A DNA stretch of 64,000 nt from contig JAYOTP010000009.1 of the NCBI GenBank assembly GCA_038150465.1, forward strand, positions 1-64,000, read 5' to 3'. The translations under genes were made by a program, and so were the position numbers. Positions 9,327 through 18,463 of this stretch are shown here, in pieces; position 1 is the stretch's first letter, and each line of letters opens with the position of its first letter. The notes below the pieces were generated by a model. It was not told the DNA's origin. It saw only the letters and a list, made by a program, of their open reading frames with translations, and did no database searches. The DNA comes from RFXV01 sp038150465 (GTDB taxonomy: Bacteria; Bacteroidota; Bacteroidia; Flavobacteriales; Schleiferiaceae).

Positions 9327-9354
9327 TTGAAATATCTTTCTGCTCTGACTTTTG
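9327..9354 (+). promoter_or_regulatory. Candidate promoter of the OsmC-family gene
   Basis: TTG at 9327-9329, a 17-base spacer, then GACTTTTG at 9347-9354 (seven of eight positions fit TAnnTTTG if the first base is counted). The ATG at 9369 follows 14 bases later. Placing a promoter here argues against the longer frame that starts at 9282. Confidence 0.4.
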
Positions 9355-9368
9355 ATCACCACATAGAA

Positions 9369-9779
9369 ATGAGCAGCGCGGGCGGAATGGATTTTCGCAC
9401 CCAGTTGCAGGGTCATGCCCTCGTTATCGATGGGCACAAGGATATTGGCGGAACGGATCAAGGGCCGAGTCCGAAGCAGCTGTTGCTGGTATCGCTCGCG
9501 GGTTGCACCGGCATTGACATGGTGTCCCTGCTTCGTAAGATGCGTGCGGATTTTGGCGAATTGCACATCGCTGTAAGTGGCAAACTGACCGAGGAGCACC
9601 CGAGATACTACGACCGCATCCATGTGGTCTATACGGTCTTGGGCATGCACGAGGAGGCCCGGCCCAAAATGGAAAAAGCCGTACATCTTTCCCTGACGCG
9701 CTACTGCGGGGTGACGGCCATGCTGGCCAAGGCGGCAGAGATCACGCACGAAATCAGATACGGGACCGATGAAGCATAA
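9369..9779 (+). CDS. OsmC family peroxiredoxin-like protein
   Basis: A 136-residue OsmC/Ohr-fold protein. The family motif around the first catalytic cysteine is present as LLLVSLAGCTGIDMVSLLRK, and the second cysteine is in the helix SLTRYCGVTAM, the pair that reduces organic peroxides in related proteins. The start at 9369 (MSSAGGMDFRTQ) gives the usual family length; a start at 9282 would add 29 residues and would precede the predicted promoter. The gene overlaps the M61 peptidase gene by 11 bases, so they are translated from one mRNA. It belongs to the YhfA-like branch rather than classical OsmC; the physiological substrate is unknown. Confidence 0.87.
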   Translation: MSSAGGMDFRTQLQGHALVIDGHKDIGGTDQGPSPKQLLLVSLAGCTGIDMVSLLRKMRADFGELHIAVSGKLTEEHPRYYDRIHVVYTVLGMHEEARPKMEKAVHLSLTRYCGVTAMLAKAAEITHEIRYGTDEA

Positions 9780-11631
9780 GTGGTCCATACTGTTGGCTTT
9801 CCTGTTCGGCTTCGGTGCAAATGCCCAGTTCATGGAACTGCCCATTCAGCGCGCAAATGAATGCCAGGTATTCATTTCTACCCACTCGTATGAGGAAGAC
9901 CGGTTGCTCGTCGAATTGATTCCTGCGCTGATCGAGCGGGATACAGCCTACTACATCATGCCGCGTGTGGTACCGGGCACCTATGACATTTCGGACTTTG
10001 GTCGTTTCGTCTCTGCTTTTGTCGCCACGGATTCGAGAGGAGATACGCTGCCTGTACAGCGGATGGACACGAACAAATGGCGAATTGCACGTGCCAGCGA
10101 GTTGTACCGCATCCAATACCGCATCGACGATAGTTTTGATGCAGCAGACGGCCCGGATGACCGCATCTTTCGTCCAGGTGGCACTGGCTTCGGTTCGGAT
10201 GCCTTTCTCTTCAATCTCTTTGGAATGGTCGGCTACATCCAAAGTGCCAAGAACGTTCCTTATACACTGGATGTGGAGAAGCCCGCCTCAATGTGGGGCA
10301 GCACCGCGCTGGAGCGGATCGCTTCTTCGGATACACTGGACCGCTTTTTGGCCCGATCCTATTTTGAGTTGCACGACCGCCCCATTCTCTATGCACAGCC
10401 CGATACGGTCAGCACCATGGTGGGTTCCACCCGCGTGACAGTGGCGGTCCATTCGGCAGGAGGAACGCTCACGGCCTCCGATGCGCTGGCATCCTCTGCG
10501 CCCGTTCTCGAGGCCATAGGCAGCTATCTCGGCGGAACCCTTCCCACCGATCGATATGTCATCCTGATCTACGCCGATCTGCCCGATCCGTCGGTGATGG
10601 GATATGGCGCATTGGAACATCAGACGAGTACGGTGCTCTATTTGCCCGAATTCGATCCTGAACTCATGGGCCAGGAGATACGGAACATCGTGGCGCATGA
10701 ATTCCTGCACATCGTGACACCACTGGCCATTCATGCTCAGCAGATCAATGACTTCGATTTCTATTCGCCGAGCATGTCCAAGCACCTCTGGCTGTACGAA
10801 GGGGTCACGGAGTATACCTCCGTTCTGGTTCAGGTGCGGCAGGGCCTGATGTCTTTCGAGGAGTTCATCTCAGAGCTCGAGAGCAAGTTGCGCTCTGCAG
10901 ACAATTACGATCCCTACCTGCCCATGACGGTGATGAGCGAGCACGTCCTCGATCTCTTCAATGAGGAATACAACAGCGTCTACGACAAAGGTGCTATGAT
11001 CGCAATGTGTCTGGATCTGCAGCTACGCGTTGAGAGTCAGGGCCAATATGGCTTGCTGGATATGATGAACGACCTGGGTCAGCATTTTGGCCCGGACACC
11101 TTTTTTGTGGACGATGCCCTCTTTGGCTATCTGTCCGAACGCTGGGGCAGTGGCCTCGATGAATTCTTTGCCAGATATGTGGAGGGAGCTGCACCATTGC
11201 CGCTGCAAGGCTTGCTGGCGCAGGCCGGCATTCTCTATGAAGAAGCCCGTGCCGTCGAACAGGTTGGTTTTGGCGAATTGGGCATTTCCTACGATAGTGA
11301 ACAGGAACGGCTGTTCCTTTACGACGATGAGGGCCTGAGCCCCATGGCTGAAGAAATGGGATTGATGAGCGGAGACCGTCTGCTGGAGCTGCAGGGAGCG
11401 GAATTGACCATCGAGAGTGCACGCGACATCTTCAGTTCCTTTTACGCAGATACGCGTCCGGGAGACAAAGTGGAGTTGGTGGTGCTGCGGGAGAAGAAAG
11501 GCAAGTGGAAGAAAAAGAAGCTCAAGGGAAAAGCATCGAGCTACCCGGTCACTTACAGACACATCATGAGCGCTGATGATGCCCCCAATGCGAAACAGAT
11601 CGAGTTGAGAAGATCCTGGATCAACCAATGA
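9769..11631 (+). CDS. M61 family metallopeptidase with PDZ domain
   Basis: A 620-residue secreted peptidase. It has a signal peptide (MKHKWSILLAFLFGFGANAQ), an N-terminal beta domain, the zinc motif HEFLH at 310-314 with the third ligand E344 in LYEGVTEY, and a PDZ-like region near the C-terminus (about 500-590, with GLMSGDRLLELQG). This is the order seen in M61 glycyl aminopeptidases, which remove N-terminal glycine or alanine. It overlaps the OsmC gene at its start, and its TGA overlaps the ATG of the M13 gene at its end. So the two peptidases are coupled and may act together in the periplasm on peptides. Confidence 0.92.
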   Translation: MKHKWSILLAFLFGFGANAQFMELPIQRANECQVFISTHSYEEDRLLVELIPALIERDTAYYIMPRVVPGTYDISDFGRFVSAFVATDSRGDTLPVQRMDTNKWRIARASELYRIQYRIDDSFDAADGPDDRIFRPGGTGFGSDAFLFNLFGMVGYIQSAKNVPYTLDVEKPASMWGSTALERIASSDTLDRFLARSYFELHDRPILYAQPDTVSTMVGSTRVTVAVHSAGGTLTASDALASSAPVLEAIGSYLGGTLPTDRYVILIYADLPDPSVMGYGALEHQTSTVLYLPEFDPELMGQEIRNIVAHEFLHIVTPLAIHAQQINDFDFYSPSMSKHLWLYEGVTEYTSVLVQVRQGLMSFEEFISELESKLRSADNYDPYLPMTVMSEHVLDLFNEEYNSVYDKGAMIAMCLDLQLRVESQGQYGLLDMMNDLGQHFGPDTFFVDDALFGYLSERWGSGLDEFFARYVEGAAPLPLQGLLAQAGILYEEARAVEQVGFGELGISYDSEQERLFLYDDEGLSPMAEEMGLMSGDRLLELQGAELTIESARDIFSSFYADTRPGDKVELVVLREKKGKWKKKKLKGKASSYPVTYRHIMSADDAPNAKQIELRRSWINQ

Positions 11632-13682
11632 GAAAAACAAAACGACAAATGAAAAAGTACATCTGTCTCATGGGCCTGGCCTCTGTGGTCGCCTGCTCCG
11701 ATGGGCCGACGGCCAATGGATCCTCTTCTTCTGAATTCATCGGATTCGATCCGGCCTGGTTCGATACGGATGTGGACCCCTGTGCTGATTTCGCCTCCTA
11801 CACTTCGGGTGGATGGAAGGAGCAAAATCCCATTCCGCCGAGCGAGGGACGCTGGGGGAGTTTCAACCTTTTGATCGAGGAAAATAGGCATCGGATCCGC
11901 GTCTTGTTGGACCGATTGGAGGAAAATGAATATCCCGAGGGCAGCTACCAGCAAAAGATCAAGGATCACTATGCGACCGCCATCGATACTATGGCCATTG
12001 AGCAGCAGGGAGCGGCGAATCTGTCCAAGATCCTTTCGCCTTATGATGAACTGTCGGACCGAAGCGACCTGCCCGTAGTCCTGGCGGGGATGAAAAAAAG
12101 AGGTATTTCCACTCCGTTCTCAACTTATGCTTCCTCTGATGACAAGAATTCCGGGGTCAACATCTTCCAGATCAGCCAGAGTGGACTGGGCCTTCCCGAT
12201 CGCGACTATTACCTTGAGAAAGAGCCCAGGAATGACTCCATCCGTTTGGCCTATACCCAGCTGATCGCCACCTTCTTTGAGTTGGCGGGCATCGACAATG
12301 CGGAAGACAAAGCCCAGGCCATACTGCGCCTGGAAACGGCCATGGCACAGGCCCAGATGAGTCGGTCGCAACGCCGTGATCCAGATCTGACCTACAACAA
12401 GATGTCGGCAGATGCGTTCGCCGCTCTTTTGCCCTCCTTCGATGTGGCCGCATTGTTTGGTTCCATTGGTTTCGAAGGAGATACCTTGCTTTGCGCCCAA
12501 CCGGAGTACATCACCTCACTGAATGCCTTATTTGCCGATGAGGATCTGGAAACCTGGAGGGCCTATCTGCAGTGGCATACCCTTGATCACTTCAGCACCG
12601 CACTTCCACAGGCCTTCCGGGACGCTTCCTTCGACTTTTACGGACGGACGATCAATGGCCTGGAATCGCCCCGACCTCGCTGGAAAGTGGCTCAAAGCGC
12701 TGTACAACGCGGACAGAGCGAATCGATGGGGAGGATCTATGTCGATGAGTATTTCCCTGAAGAATACAAGAATCGCATCGCGGAAATGGTGGAGAACATC
12801 AAGGCCACCTATGCTGATCGGATCCGTTCGCTGACCTGGATGTCTGAAGAGACCAAGGTCAAGGCCCTGGACAAGTTGCATGGGTTCACCTATAAGATCG
12901 GCTATCCGGATGAGTGGACCGATTACAGCGAATTGAAGATCGGCTCGTCTTCACTTATAGACAATATGCTTGAGGTCAGCCGATACGCTTTTGAGGAGAA
13001 TATGGCTGAGGTCGATCAGCCTGTGGACAAGACCGAATGGTTCATGGGCGCGCACGTTGTGAACGCTTACTACAATCCGAGTTTCAATGAGATCGTCTTT
13101 CCAGCGGGCATATTGCAGCCGCCTTTCTTCGATCCGAAAGCAGATGATGCCATGAACTACGGAGGGATCGGTGGAGTGATCGGGCACGAGTTCACCCATG
13201 GCTTCGATGATCAGGGAAGCAAATACGATGTGAACGGAAACCTGTCCAACTGGTGGACTGAAGAGGACCGCGCCAGATTTGAGGAACTGGCCGATCGTCT
13301 TGTGGATCAGTATGATTCCTTCGAGGCCTTGCCTGGAGAATACGTGAACGGCCGCATGACCCTCGGGGAGAACATCGCCGATCTGGGCGGTCTGACCATT
13401 GCTTACCACGCCTACAAAAAGAGCCGTGAAGGCAAGGAGGCCATTGGGTTGATCGATGGCATGACCGAGGATCAGCGCGTCTTTTTGGGATGGTCCGGTG
13501 TCTGGCAGATCCACTACAAGGACGAGACACTGAGCAATCTATTGCTGACCGATTATCATGCACCGGGGACCTTCCGCATCAAGGGGCCGCTTCAGAACAT
13601 GCCAGAATTCCAAGAGGCATGGGGCTGCACCCCGACTGCAGATGCTTCGCTGCCCGACTCAATGAAGGCGGTGATCTGGTAG
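11628..13682 (+). CDS. M13 family metallopeptidase (PepO/neprilysin-like) lipoprotein
   Basis: A 684-residue zinc endopeptidase of the neprilysin family. HEFTH is at 520-524 and the third ligand lies in GENIADLGG (E581). The substrate-binding stretch NAYYNPSFNEIVFPAGILQ is intact. The N-terminus carries a lipoprotein signal ending VVAC, so the enzyme is probably anchored in the periplasm or outer membrane. The ATG at 11628 overlaps the stop of the M61 gene; an internal ATG at 11649 (MKKYICLMGLAS) would also give a good lipoprotein signal. The family cleaves short peptides on the amino side of hydrophobic residues. Confidence 0.93.
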   Translation: MRKTKRQMKKYICLMGLASVVACSDGPTANGSSSSEFIGFDPAWFDTDVDPCADFASYTSGGWKEQNPIPPSEGRWGSFNLLIEENRHRIRVLLDRLEENEYPEGSYQQKIKDHYATAIDTMAIEQQGAANLSKILSPYDELSDRSDLPVVLAGMKKRGISTPFSTYASSDDKNSGVNIFQISQSGLGLPDRDYYLEKEPRNDSIRLAYTQLIATFFELAGIDNAEDKAQAILRLETAMAQAQMSRSQRRDPDLTYNKMSADAFAALLPSFDVAALFGSIGFEGDTLLCAQPEYITSLNALFADEDLETWRAYLQWHTLDHFSTALPQAFRDASFDFYGRTINGLESPRPRWKVAQSAVQRGQSESMGRIYVDEYFPEEYKNRIAEMVENIKATYADRIRSLTWMSEETKVKALDKLHGFTYKIGYPDEWTDYSELKIGSSSLIDNMLEVSRYAFEENMAEVDQPVDKTEWFMGAHVVNAYYNPSFNEIVFPAGILQPPFFDPKADDAMNYGGIGGVIGHEFTHGFDDQGSKYDVNGNLSNWWTEEDRARFEELADRLVDQYDSFEALPGEYVNGRMTLGENIADLGGLTIAYHAYKKSREGKEAIGLIDGMTEDQRVFLGWSGVWQIHYKDETLSNLLLTDYHAPGTFRIKGPLQNMPEFQEAWGCTPTADASLPDSMKAVIW

Positions 13683-13696
13683 GGTTTTTTTAATTG

Positions 13697-14404
13697 ATGG
13701 AACGCACCCTACTCTTCTTACACATTCCCAAGACGGGCGGATCGACCTTCAGACACCATATGAAGAAGGTCTATGGGCCGGATGAAGTGTTCTTTCAATA
13801 CGAGAAAGAAGATCAGGACCTGCATTTGAGAGAGGCATTTGACAGCCATGCACCAGCCATTTGCGGGCATCTGAATTGGTTTGTCGTTCAAAGCTCCGGT
13901 GTTCTTCAGGAGCGCCCTTTCCTGTTCACCATGATCCGCAGACCTCAGGATCAGGTCATCAGTCACTTCCTGCATCGCAGACGCGGCCATCACTGGAACG
14001 ATCGGTCGGAGCTGTTCACGGATTTTCGGAATTTCTTGGGCGAGGCCTGGAGCAGGAACTGGCAGGCGGCATTTCTCAGCGGCCTGGATAAAGAGAATTA
14101 TCTGACCCCAAGTCCGGACGAACTTTCGGGGATGGCCCTGGCCAATCTCAAGAAGATCGACTTGGTGGCGGGTACCGATCAGCTCGACAAGGCTGTGGTC
14201 TTCCTCAGAAGGGAACTGGGTTGGCCCCGGATCAAACTGGAAGACCGGAATGTGAACAAGGAAGCGCACATTGCGGAGACCCTGCATGCAGAGTTCGACA
14301 CCCGGCTGAAGGAATTGAATAAGGCGGACCATGCGCTCTATCGCTACGCAAAGTCCAAGATGAATTCCAAGTGGAAGAAACTTCCCTTCTGGAAGCGTTT
14401 TTGA
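13697..14404 (+). CDS. Sulfotransferase family protein
   Basis: A 235-residue protein whose start, LLFLHIPKTGGSTFR, is the 5'-phosphosulfate-binding loop of the membrane-type sulfotransferase family. The second family element, RRPQDQVISHFLHRRR, matches the 3'-phosphate-binding region. The enzyme should move sulfate from PAPS to a sugar hydroxyl; the acceptor is unknown, but surface glycan genes lie 5 kb away. The ATG at 13697 is preferred over the TTG one codon upstream. It begins 14 bases after the M13 gene and ends exactly where the convergent tag gene ends. No membrane helix or signal peptide is seen, so it may act in the cytoplasm. Confidence 0.8.
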   Translation: MERTLLFLHIPKTGGSTFRHHMKKVYGPDEVFFQYEKEDQDLHLREAFDSHAPAICGHLNWFVVQSSGVLQERPFLFTMIRRPQDQVISHFLHRRRGHHWNDRSELFTDFRNFLGEAWSRNWQAAFLSGLDKENYLTPSPDELSGMALANLKKIDLVAGTDQLDKAVVFLRRELGWPRIKLEDRNVNKEAHIAETLHAEFDTRLKELNKADHALYRYAKSKMNSKWKKLPFWKRF

Positions 14405-14983
14405 TCAGGGTGACAGCTCTTTGTGACGGAAGCAGCCGATGAGGTGATCGTTCACCAATCCTGCGGCCTGCAGATGTGCATAGACAACGGTTGGTCCGAC
14501 GAACTGAAATCCCCTTCGCTTCAAGTCTTTCGAAATAGCTTCCGAAAGATTGCTTCGACTGGGCAATTCGCTCGATCTGTTCCAGCGGTTCACAATGGGT
14601 CTGTGGCCGACAAAGTCCCAGAGGTAGGAACAAAATGAGCCGAATTCATTCGCTGTCTCAAGAAATGCCCGCGCATTGTTCCGCGCGGCAAAGATCTTTT
14701 GTCGGTTCCGAATGATCCCTTTGTCGCTGAGCAGTTCTTCCAGTTCACGATCGGTCATTTGAGCGACCTGGACCGGATCGAATTGTTTGAAGCGAACTCG
14801 GAAGCGCTCTCGTTTTTTGAGAACGGTGATCCAGCTCAGCCCTGCTTGAAAAGTCTCCAGGAGCAGCATTTCGAACATCTTCTGATCATCATGGACCGGA
14901 ACGCCCCATTCCAGATCGTGGTAGGCCACGTATAATGGGTCATCTCCGCACCAGGAGCAGCGGCTTTTCTGTTCTGTATTCAT
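14405..14983 (-). CDS. tag: DNA-3-methyladenine glycosylase I
   Basis: A 192-residue helix-hairpin-helix glycosylase. It has the Tag N-terminus RCSWCGDDPLYVAYHDLEWG, where the cysteine with the later histidine and cysteine forms the zinc snap, and the conserved FQAGLSWITVLKKRERFR. The C-terminal histidine and cysteine occur in NDHLIGCFRH. It removes 3-methyladenine from alkylated DNA. The ATG at 14983 is chosen because the 121 residues of the longer frame upstream are antisense to rfbA. It is convergent with the sulfotransferase gene, with no intervening base. Confidence 0.95.
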   Translation of the reverse strand: MNTEQKSRCSWCGDDPLYVAYHDLEWGVPVHDDQKMFEMLLLETFQAGLSWITVLKKRERFRVRFKQFDPVQVAQMTDRELEELLSDKGIIRNRQKIFAARNNARAFLETANEFGSFCSYLWDFVGHRPIVNRWNRSSELPSRSNLSEAISKDLKRRGFQFVGPTVVYAHLQAAGLVNDHLIGCFRHKELSP

Positions 14984-15052
14984 CGATTTTTCTTTGAATG
15001 GAATCTCTTTCCCGGGCTTAAATCTAGGTTTCTGACGAATTCCAATTCGAGT

Positions 15053-15082
15053 TTGAGCTGTGGTGCATTGAAGATATTTTAG
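15053..15082 (+). promoter_or_regulatory. Candidate promoter of rfbA
   Basis: TTG at 15053-15055, a 19-base spacer and TATTTTAG at 15075-15082, which differs from TAnnTTTG at one fixed base. The ATG of rfbA follows 21 bases later. An overlapping alternative -7 element TAGCTTCG starts at 15080. Confidence 0.45.
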
Positions 15083-15103
15083 CTTCGCAGCAGAACCTAC
15101 CCC

Positions 15104-15967
15104 ATGAAAGGAATCATACTCGCTGGAGGATCCGGCACCCGATTGTACCCGCTGACCATTGCCGTCAGCAAGCAGTTGATGCCTGTTTACGACAAGCCGA
15201 TGATCTACTACCCGCTCAGCACGCTGATGCAGGCGGGCATCAAAGACATCCTGATCATTTCCACACCGCACGATATGCCTCTGTTTCAGAACCTGCTGGG
15301 CGATGGTTCCCGGATCGGCTGCAATTTTGCCTATACGGTTCAGCACGAGCCCAATGGCCTGGCCCAGGCCTTTGTTCTGGGGGAATCTTTCGTCGATGGC
15401 AGTTCGTCTGCGCTGATCCTTGGCGATAATATCTTCTATGGTTCAGCCATGGGTCAATTGCTTCAAGACAGCTACGATCCAGACGGAGGTGTGGTCTTTG
15501 CCTATCAGGTTTCAGATCCCGAGCGATATGGCGTAGTGGAATTCGACAAGGAATTGCGTGCCATTTCCATCGAGGAGAAGCCGCAGCAGCCCAAATCGCG
15601 CTATGCGGTTCCAGGATTGTATTTCTATGACGACAAGGTCGTCGAGATCGCGAAGAATCTAAAGCCTTCGCCACGGGGCGAATACGAGATCACGGATGTG
15701 AACAAGCACTACCTCGAACAAGGCGATCTGAAGGTGGGCATTCTCGACAGGGGAACGGCCTGGCTCGATACGGGAACACATGCCAGTCTGATGCAGGCCG
15801 GGCAGTTCGTGGAGGTCATTGAGCAAAGACAAGGCCTGAAAGTGGGGTGCATCGAGGAGATCGCATACCGTCAGGGATTCATTGACAAGGAACAATTGGA
15901 AAAAGTCGCCCAGCCTCTGGTCAAGAGCGGCTACGGTCAGTACTTGCTCGACATTCTCAACGAGTGA
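15104..15967 (+). CDS. rfbA: Glucose-1-phosphate thymidylyltransferase
   Basis: A 287-residue nucleotidyltransferase that makes dTDP-glucose from glucose-1-phosphate and dTTP. The N-terminal loop GGSGTRLYPLT and the following YDKPMIYYPLS are diagnostic, and the length is that of RmlA/RfbA. The other dTDP-rhamnose genes (rfbB, C, D) are not in the window, so the product may feed a pathway encoded elsewhere. It stands alone on the left, divergent from tag. On the right, the polyprenyl synthase gene begins three bases after its stop, suggesting one transcript for a sugar donor and an isoprenoid enzyme. Confidence 0.96.
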   Translation: MKGIILAGGSGTRLYPLTIAVSKQLMPVYDKPMIYYPLSTLMQAGIKDILIISTPHDMPLFQNLLGDGSRIGCNFAYTVQHEPNGLAQAFVLGESFVDGSSSALILGDNIFYGSAMGQLLQDSYDPDGGVVFAYQVSDPERYGVVEFDKELRAISIEEKPQQPKSRYAVPGLYFYDDKVVEIAKNLKPSPRGEYEITDVNKHYLEQGDLKVGILDRGTAWLDTGTHASLMQAGQFVEVIEQRQGLKVGCIEEIAYRQGFIDKEQLEKVAQPLVKSGYGQYLLDILNE

Positions 15968-15970
15968 TCC

Positions 15971-16930
15971 ATGCCGACTGAACATCTGGACCGCCTCTTC
16001 AAGGATTTTGAAACGTACCGGGTGACCCACGCGCCGAGCGGAACACCCGAGAGTTTGTATGCGCCCATGGACTACATCCTCTCGCTGGGTGGAAAACGTC
16101 TGCGGCCCATCCTCACATTGGCGGCCTGCGAGGCCTTCGGAGGGGACAGTCAGCAGGCTTTGGCACCGGCATTGGGCATCGAGGTCTTCCATAATTTCTC
16201 CCTCGTCCATGACGACATCATGGACCAGGCGCCATTGCGCCGGGCTTCTGAGACGGTCCACATGAAGTGGGACATCAACACCGCCATTTTGAGTGGCGAT
16301 GCCCTCTTGGTGGAAGCCTATCGATTGATCGCTCAGGTGGATGCTGAGGTGCTGCCCGATGTGCTGGATCGCTTCACCCAGACCGCAAGGCGTTTGTGTG
16401 AGGGCCAGCAACTCGATATGGAATTTGAGCAGCGATCCAAGGTCGAGGAGACCGAATACCTGGATATGATCGAGGGAAAGACCTCGGTGCTCATCGGCTG
16501 TGCACTGGCCATTGGTGCGCGGATCGGTGGGGCGGACAAAGACTCAGCCAATGCCATGTATGACTTTGGCCGGAAGTTGGGCCTGGCCTTTCAGATCATG
16601 GACGATCATCTGGATTGTTTCGGTGATCCGGGTAAAACGGGCAAGCAGGAGGGAGGAGATATCCTCGCGGGAAAGCACACCCTCCTCGCCATCCACTGCC
16701 GCAATCAAGATCCTCAGGCGTTTGAAGAGATGTCCAAGCGTACGGGTCGTGACAAGGTCCAGGGCATGAAGCAGCTCTATGTGCAGACGGCCACGGACAC
16801 CTATGCCTTGGGCAAGAGTGAAGCTTTGTTGGCCGAGTCCATTGCCGATCTGAGAAAAGCGCTGGACGAGGGTCCGCAGCGTCAGTCGCTGGAGGAACTG
16901 GCCAAGAGTCTGGTCCACCGAAGCTTTTAA
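15971..16930 (+). CDS. Polyprenyl (geranylgeranyl/farnesyl) diphosphate synthase
   Basis: A 319-residue trans-prenyltransferase. The first aspartate-rich motif is DDIMD at 81-85 and the second is DDHLD at 211-215; GGKRLRP near residue 40 binds isopentenyl diphosphate. The residues before the first motif (FHNFSLVHDD) suggest a short-chain C15-C20 product, but chain length cannot be fixed without modelling. In Bacteroidota such a gene usually supplies carotenoid, quinone or undecaprenyl precursors. It is three bases downstream of rfbA and is followed two bases later by a small unknown gene. Confidence 0.94.
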   Translation: MPTEHLDRLFKDFETYRVTHAPSGTPESLYAPMDYILSLGGKRLRPILTLAACEAFGGDSQQALAPALGIEVFHNFSLVHDDIMDQAPLRRASETVHMKWDINTAILSGDALLVEAYRLIAQVDAEVLPDVLDRFTQTARRLCEGQQLDMEFEQRSKVEETEYLDMIEGKTSVLIGCALAIGARIGGADKDSANAMYDFGRKLGLAFQIMDDHLDCFGDPGKTGKQEGGDILAGKHTLLAIHCRNQDPQAFEEMSKRTGRDKVQGMKQLYVQTATDTYALGKSEALLAESIADLRKALDEGPQRQSLEELAKSLVHRSF

Positions 16931-16932
16931 GC

Positions 16933-17265
16933 GTGGTGAATGATCCACGCCCGTTTCAGATCGCCGAGGAACTTCCCATAAAGGCATGCGATCTCTCGGA
17001 GCTCAAAACGCAACTGGAAAAAGACCTCGGTTGCCAGCTGTCTGGAGATTCTGCAATTGATCTGATAAAGAGCGTCCTCGCCTTCCTTGAAGGCGCAGCG
17101 CATTCATCCATTGATATTCCTTCTCTTTTGTACCGGATCGATGTTCCGGAGCAAGAGCTCGCCGAATTGTTGGCCCGTTTTGGCCACAGGGAGACCGAGT
17201 GCCTGACCTATGCCATTCTCAAAAGGGAATGGGAAAAGGTGCAGTTCCGGAATCAGTTCAGATGA
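16933..17265 (+). CDS. Small protein of unknown function downstream of the polyprenyl synthase
   Basis: A 110-residue open frame, acidic to neutral, without signal peptide or membrane segment, predicted mainly helical (two leucine-rich blocks, SAIDLIKSVLAFLEG and ELAELLARFG). I do not recognise the family. It starts with GTG at 16933 (a second GTG is at 16936) and no ATG fits. The two-base distance to the preceding stop and the lack of stop codons on this strand support a real, coupled gene. Its last eight bases overlap the end of kbl on the other strand. The possibility of a random frame remains. Confidence 0.55.
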   Translation: MVNDPRPFQIAEELPIKACDLSELKTQLEKDLGCQLSGDSAIDLIKSVLAFLEGAAHSSIDIPSLLYRIDVPEQELAELLARFGHRETECLTYAILKREWEKVQFRNQFR

Positions 17266-18445
17266 GTTCGAGTTTCTGCCCGACCCGGACAAAGGAGTCA
17301 ATGGCCCGATCCAGATGCGTTCGCTCGTGCGCGGCACTCAGCTGCACACGGATGCGCGCCTGTCCCTTGGGCACCACCGGGTAGAAGAAACCAATGACGT
17401 AGATGCCTTCTTTGAGCAACTCCTCCGCGAATTTCTGGGAGAGTGGGGCGTCGTAGAGCATGATCGGTGTGATCGGATGAATGCCTTCTTTCACATCAAA
17501 TCCAGCTTCGGACATTTTGCTGCGGAAGTACAAAGCGTTGTCCATCACCTTGTCGCGCAGTTCGGTGGTCCCTTCGAGCAGATCGAAAACAGCGTTGGAT
17601 GCGCCGACAATGGCTGGAGCGAGTGAGTTGCTGAACAGATAGGGCCTGGATCGCTGTCGGAGGAGGTCAATGATCTCCTTGCGGCCCGATGTGAATCCGC
17701 CCATGGCGCCGCCCAGTGCCTTGCCCAGGGTTCCTGTGATGATGTCCACCTTGCCCATGACATTGTGGTATTCGTGCGTGCCGCGTCCTGTCTGGCCAAT
17801 AAAGCCGGTGCTGTGGCATTCATCGGTCATGACCAGGGCATCATAGCGTTCGGCAAGGGCGCAGATGGCATCCATCTGTGCGATGGTACCGTCCATGCTG
17901 AACACGCCGTCGGTGACAATGATCCGGTGGCGCTGCGCCTGCGCCTCCTTCAGTTTGGCCTCCAGATCGTTCATGTCGTTGTTCGCGTAACGATAGCGTT
18001 TGGCCTTGCACAGGCGCACACCATCGATGATGGAAGCGTGGTTGAGGCTGTCTGAGATAATGGCATCCTCTGCTCCGAGGATGGGTTCGAACACTCCGCC
18101 ATTGGCATCAAAAGCAGCTGCGTAGAGGATGGTGTCTTCCGTCCCCAAAAAGCGAGAGATCTTTTCCTCCAGTTCCTTGTGGATGTCCTGCGTACCGCAG
18201 ATAAAGCGCACGCTGCTCATGCCGAATCCATGTGTGTCCAGCGCCTCTTGTGCCGCCTGAACGACTTTGGGATGGCTGCTGAGCCCGAGATAGTTGTTGG
18301 CGCAGAAGTTCAATACCTCGGAGCCGTCGCTCAAACGGATCACTGCTTCCTGTGGTGAGGCAATGATGCGTTCACGCTTGTACAGACCTTCTTTCTCGAT
18401 CTGTTGGAGTTCCTCTTGGAGGGTGGCTTGCAATGCTCCGTACAT
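17258..18445 (-). CDS. kbl: Glycine C-acetyltransferase (2-amino-3-ketobutyrate CoA ligase)
   Basis: A 395-residue PLP enzyme of the alpha-oxoamine synthase family. The PLP lysine is K242 in TGTLGKALGG; NNYLGLSSHP, HASIIDG and DECHSTGFIG are the expected cofactor and substrate motifs. With threonine dehydrogenase it splits threonine into glycine and acetyl-CoA; that dehydrogenase gene is not in the window. Length equals the E. coli enzyme within a few residues, which favours Kbl over BioF or serine palmitoyltransferase. It has its own promoter inside the end of the upstream helicase gene, 19 bases separating the two. Confidence 0.94.
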   Translation of the reverse strand: MYGALQATLQEELQQIEKEGLYKRERIIASPQEAVIRLSDGSEVLNFCANNYLGLSSHPKVVQAAQEALDTHGFGMSSVRFICGTQDIHKELEEKISRFLGTEDTILYAAAFDANGGVFEPILGAEDAIISDSLNHASIIDGVRLCKAKRYRYANNDMNDLEAKLKEAQAQRHRIIVTDGVFSMDGTIAQMDAICALAERYDALVMTDECHSTGFIGQTGRGTHEYHNVMGKVDIITGTLGKALGGAMGGFTSGRKEIIDLLRQRSRPYLFSNSLAPAIVGASNAVFDLLEGTTELRDKVMDNALYFRSKMSEAGFDVKEGIHPITPIMLYDAPLSQKFAEELLKEGIYVIGFFYPVVPKGQARIRVQLSAAHERTHLDRAIDSFVRVGQKLELI

Positions 18446-18463
18446 GGCTCTGGGTGTTGGTGG

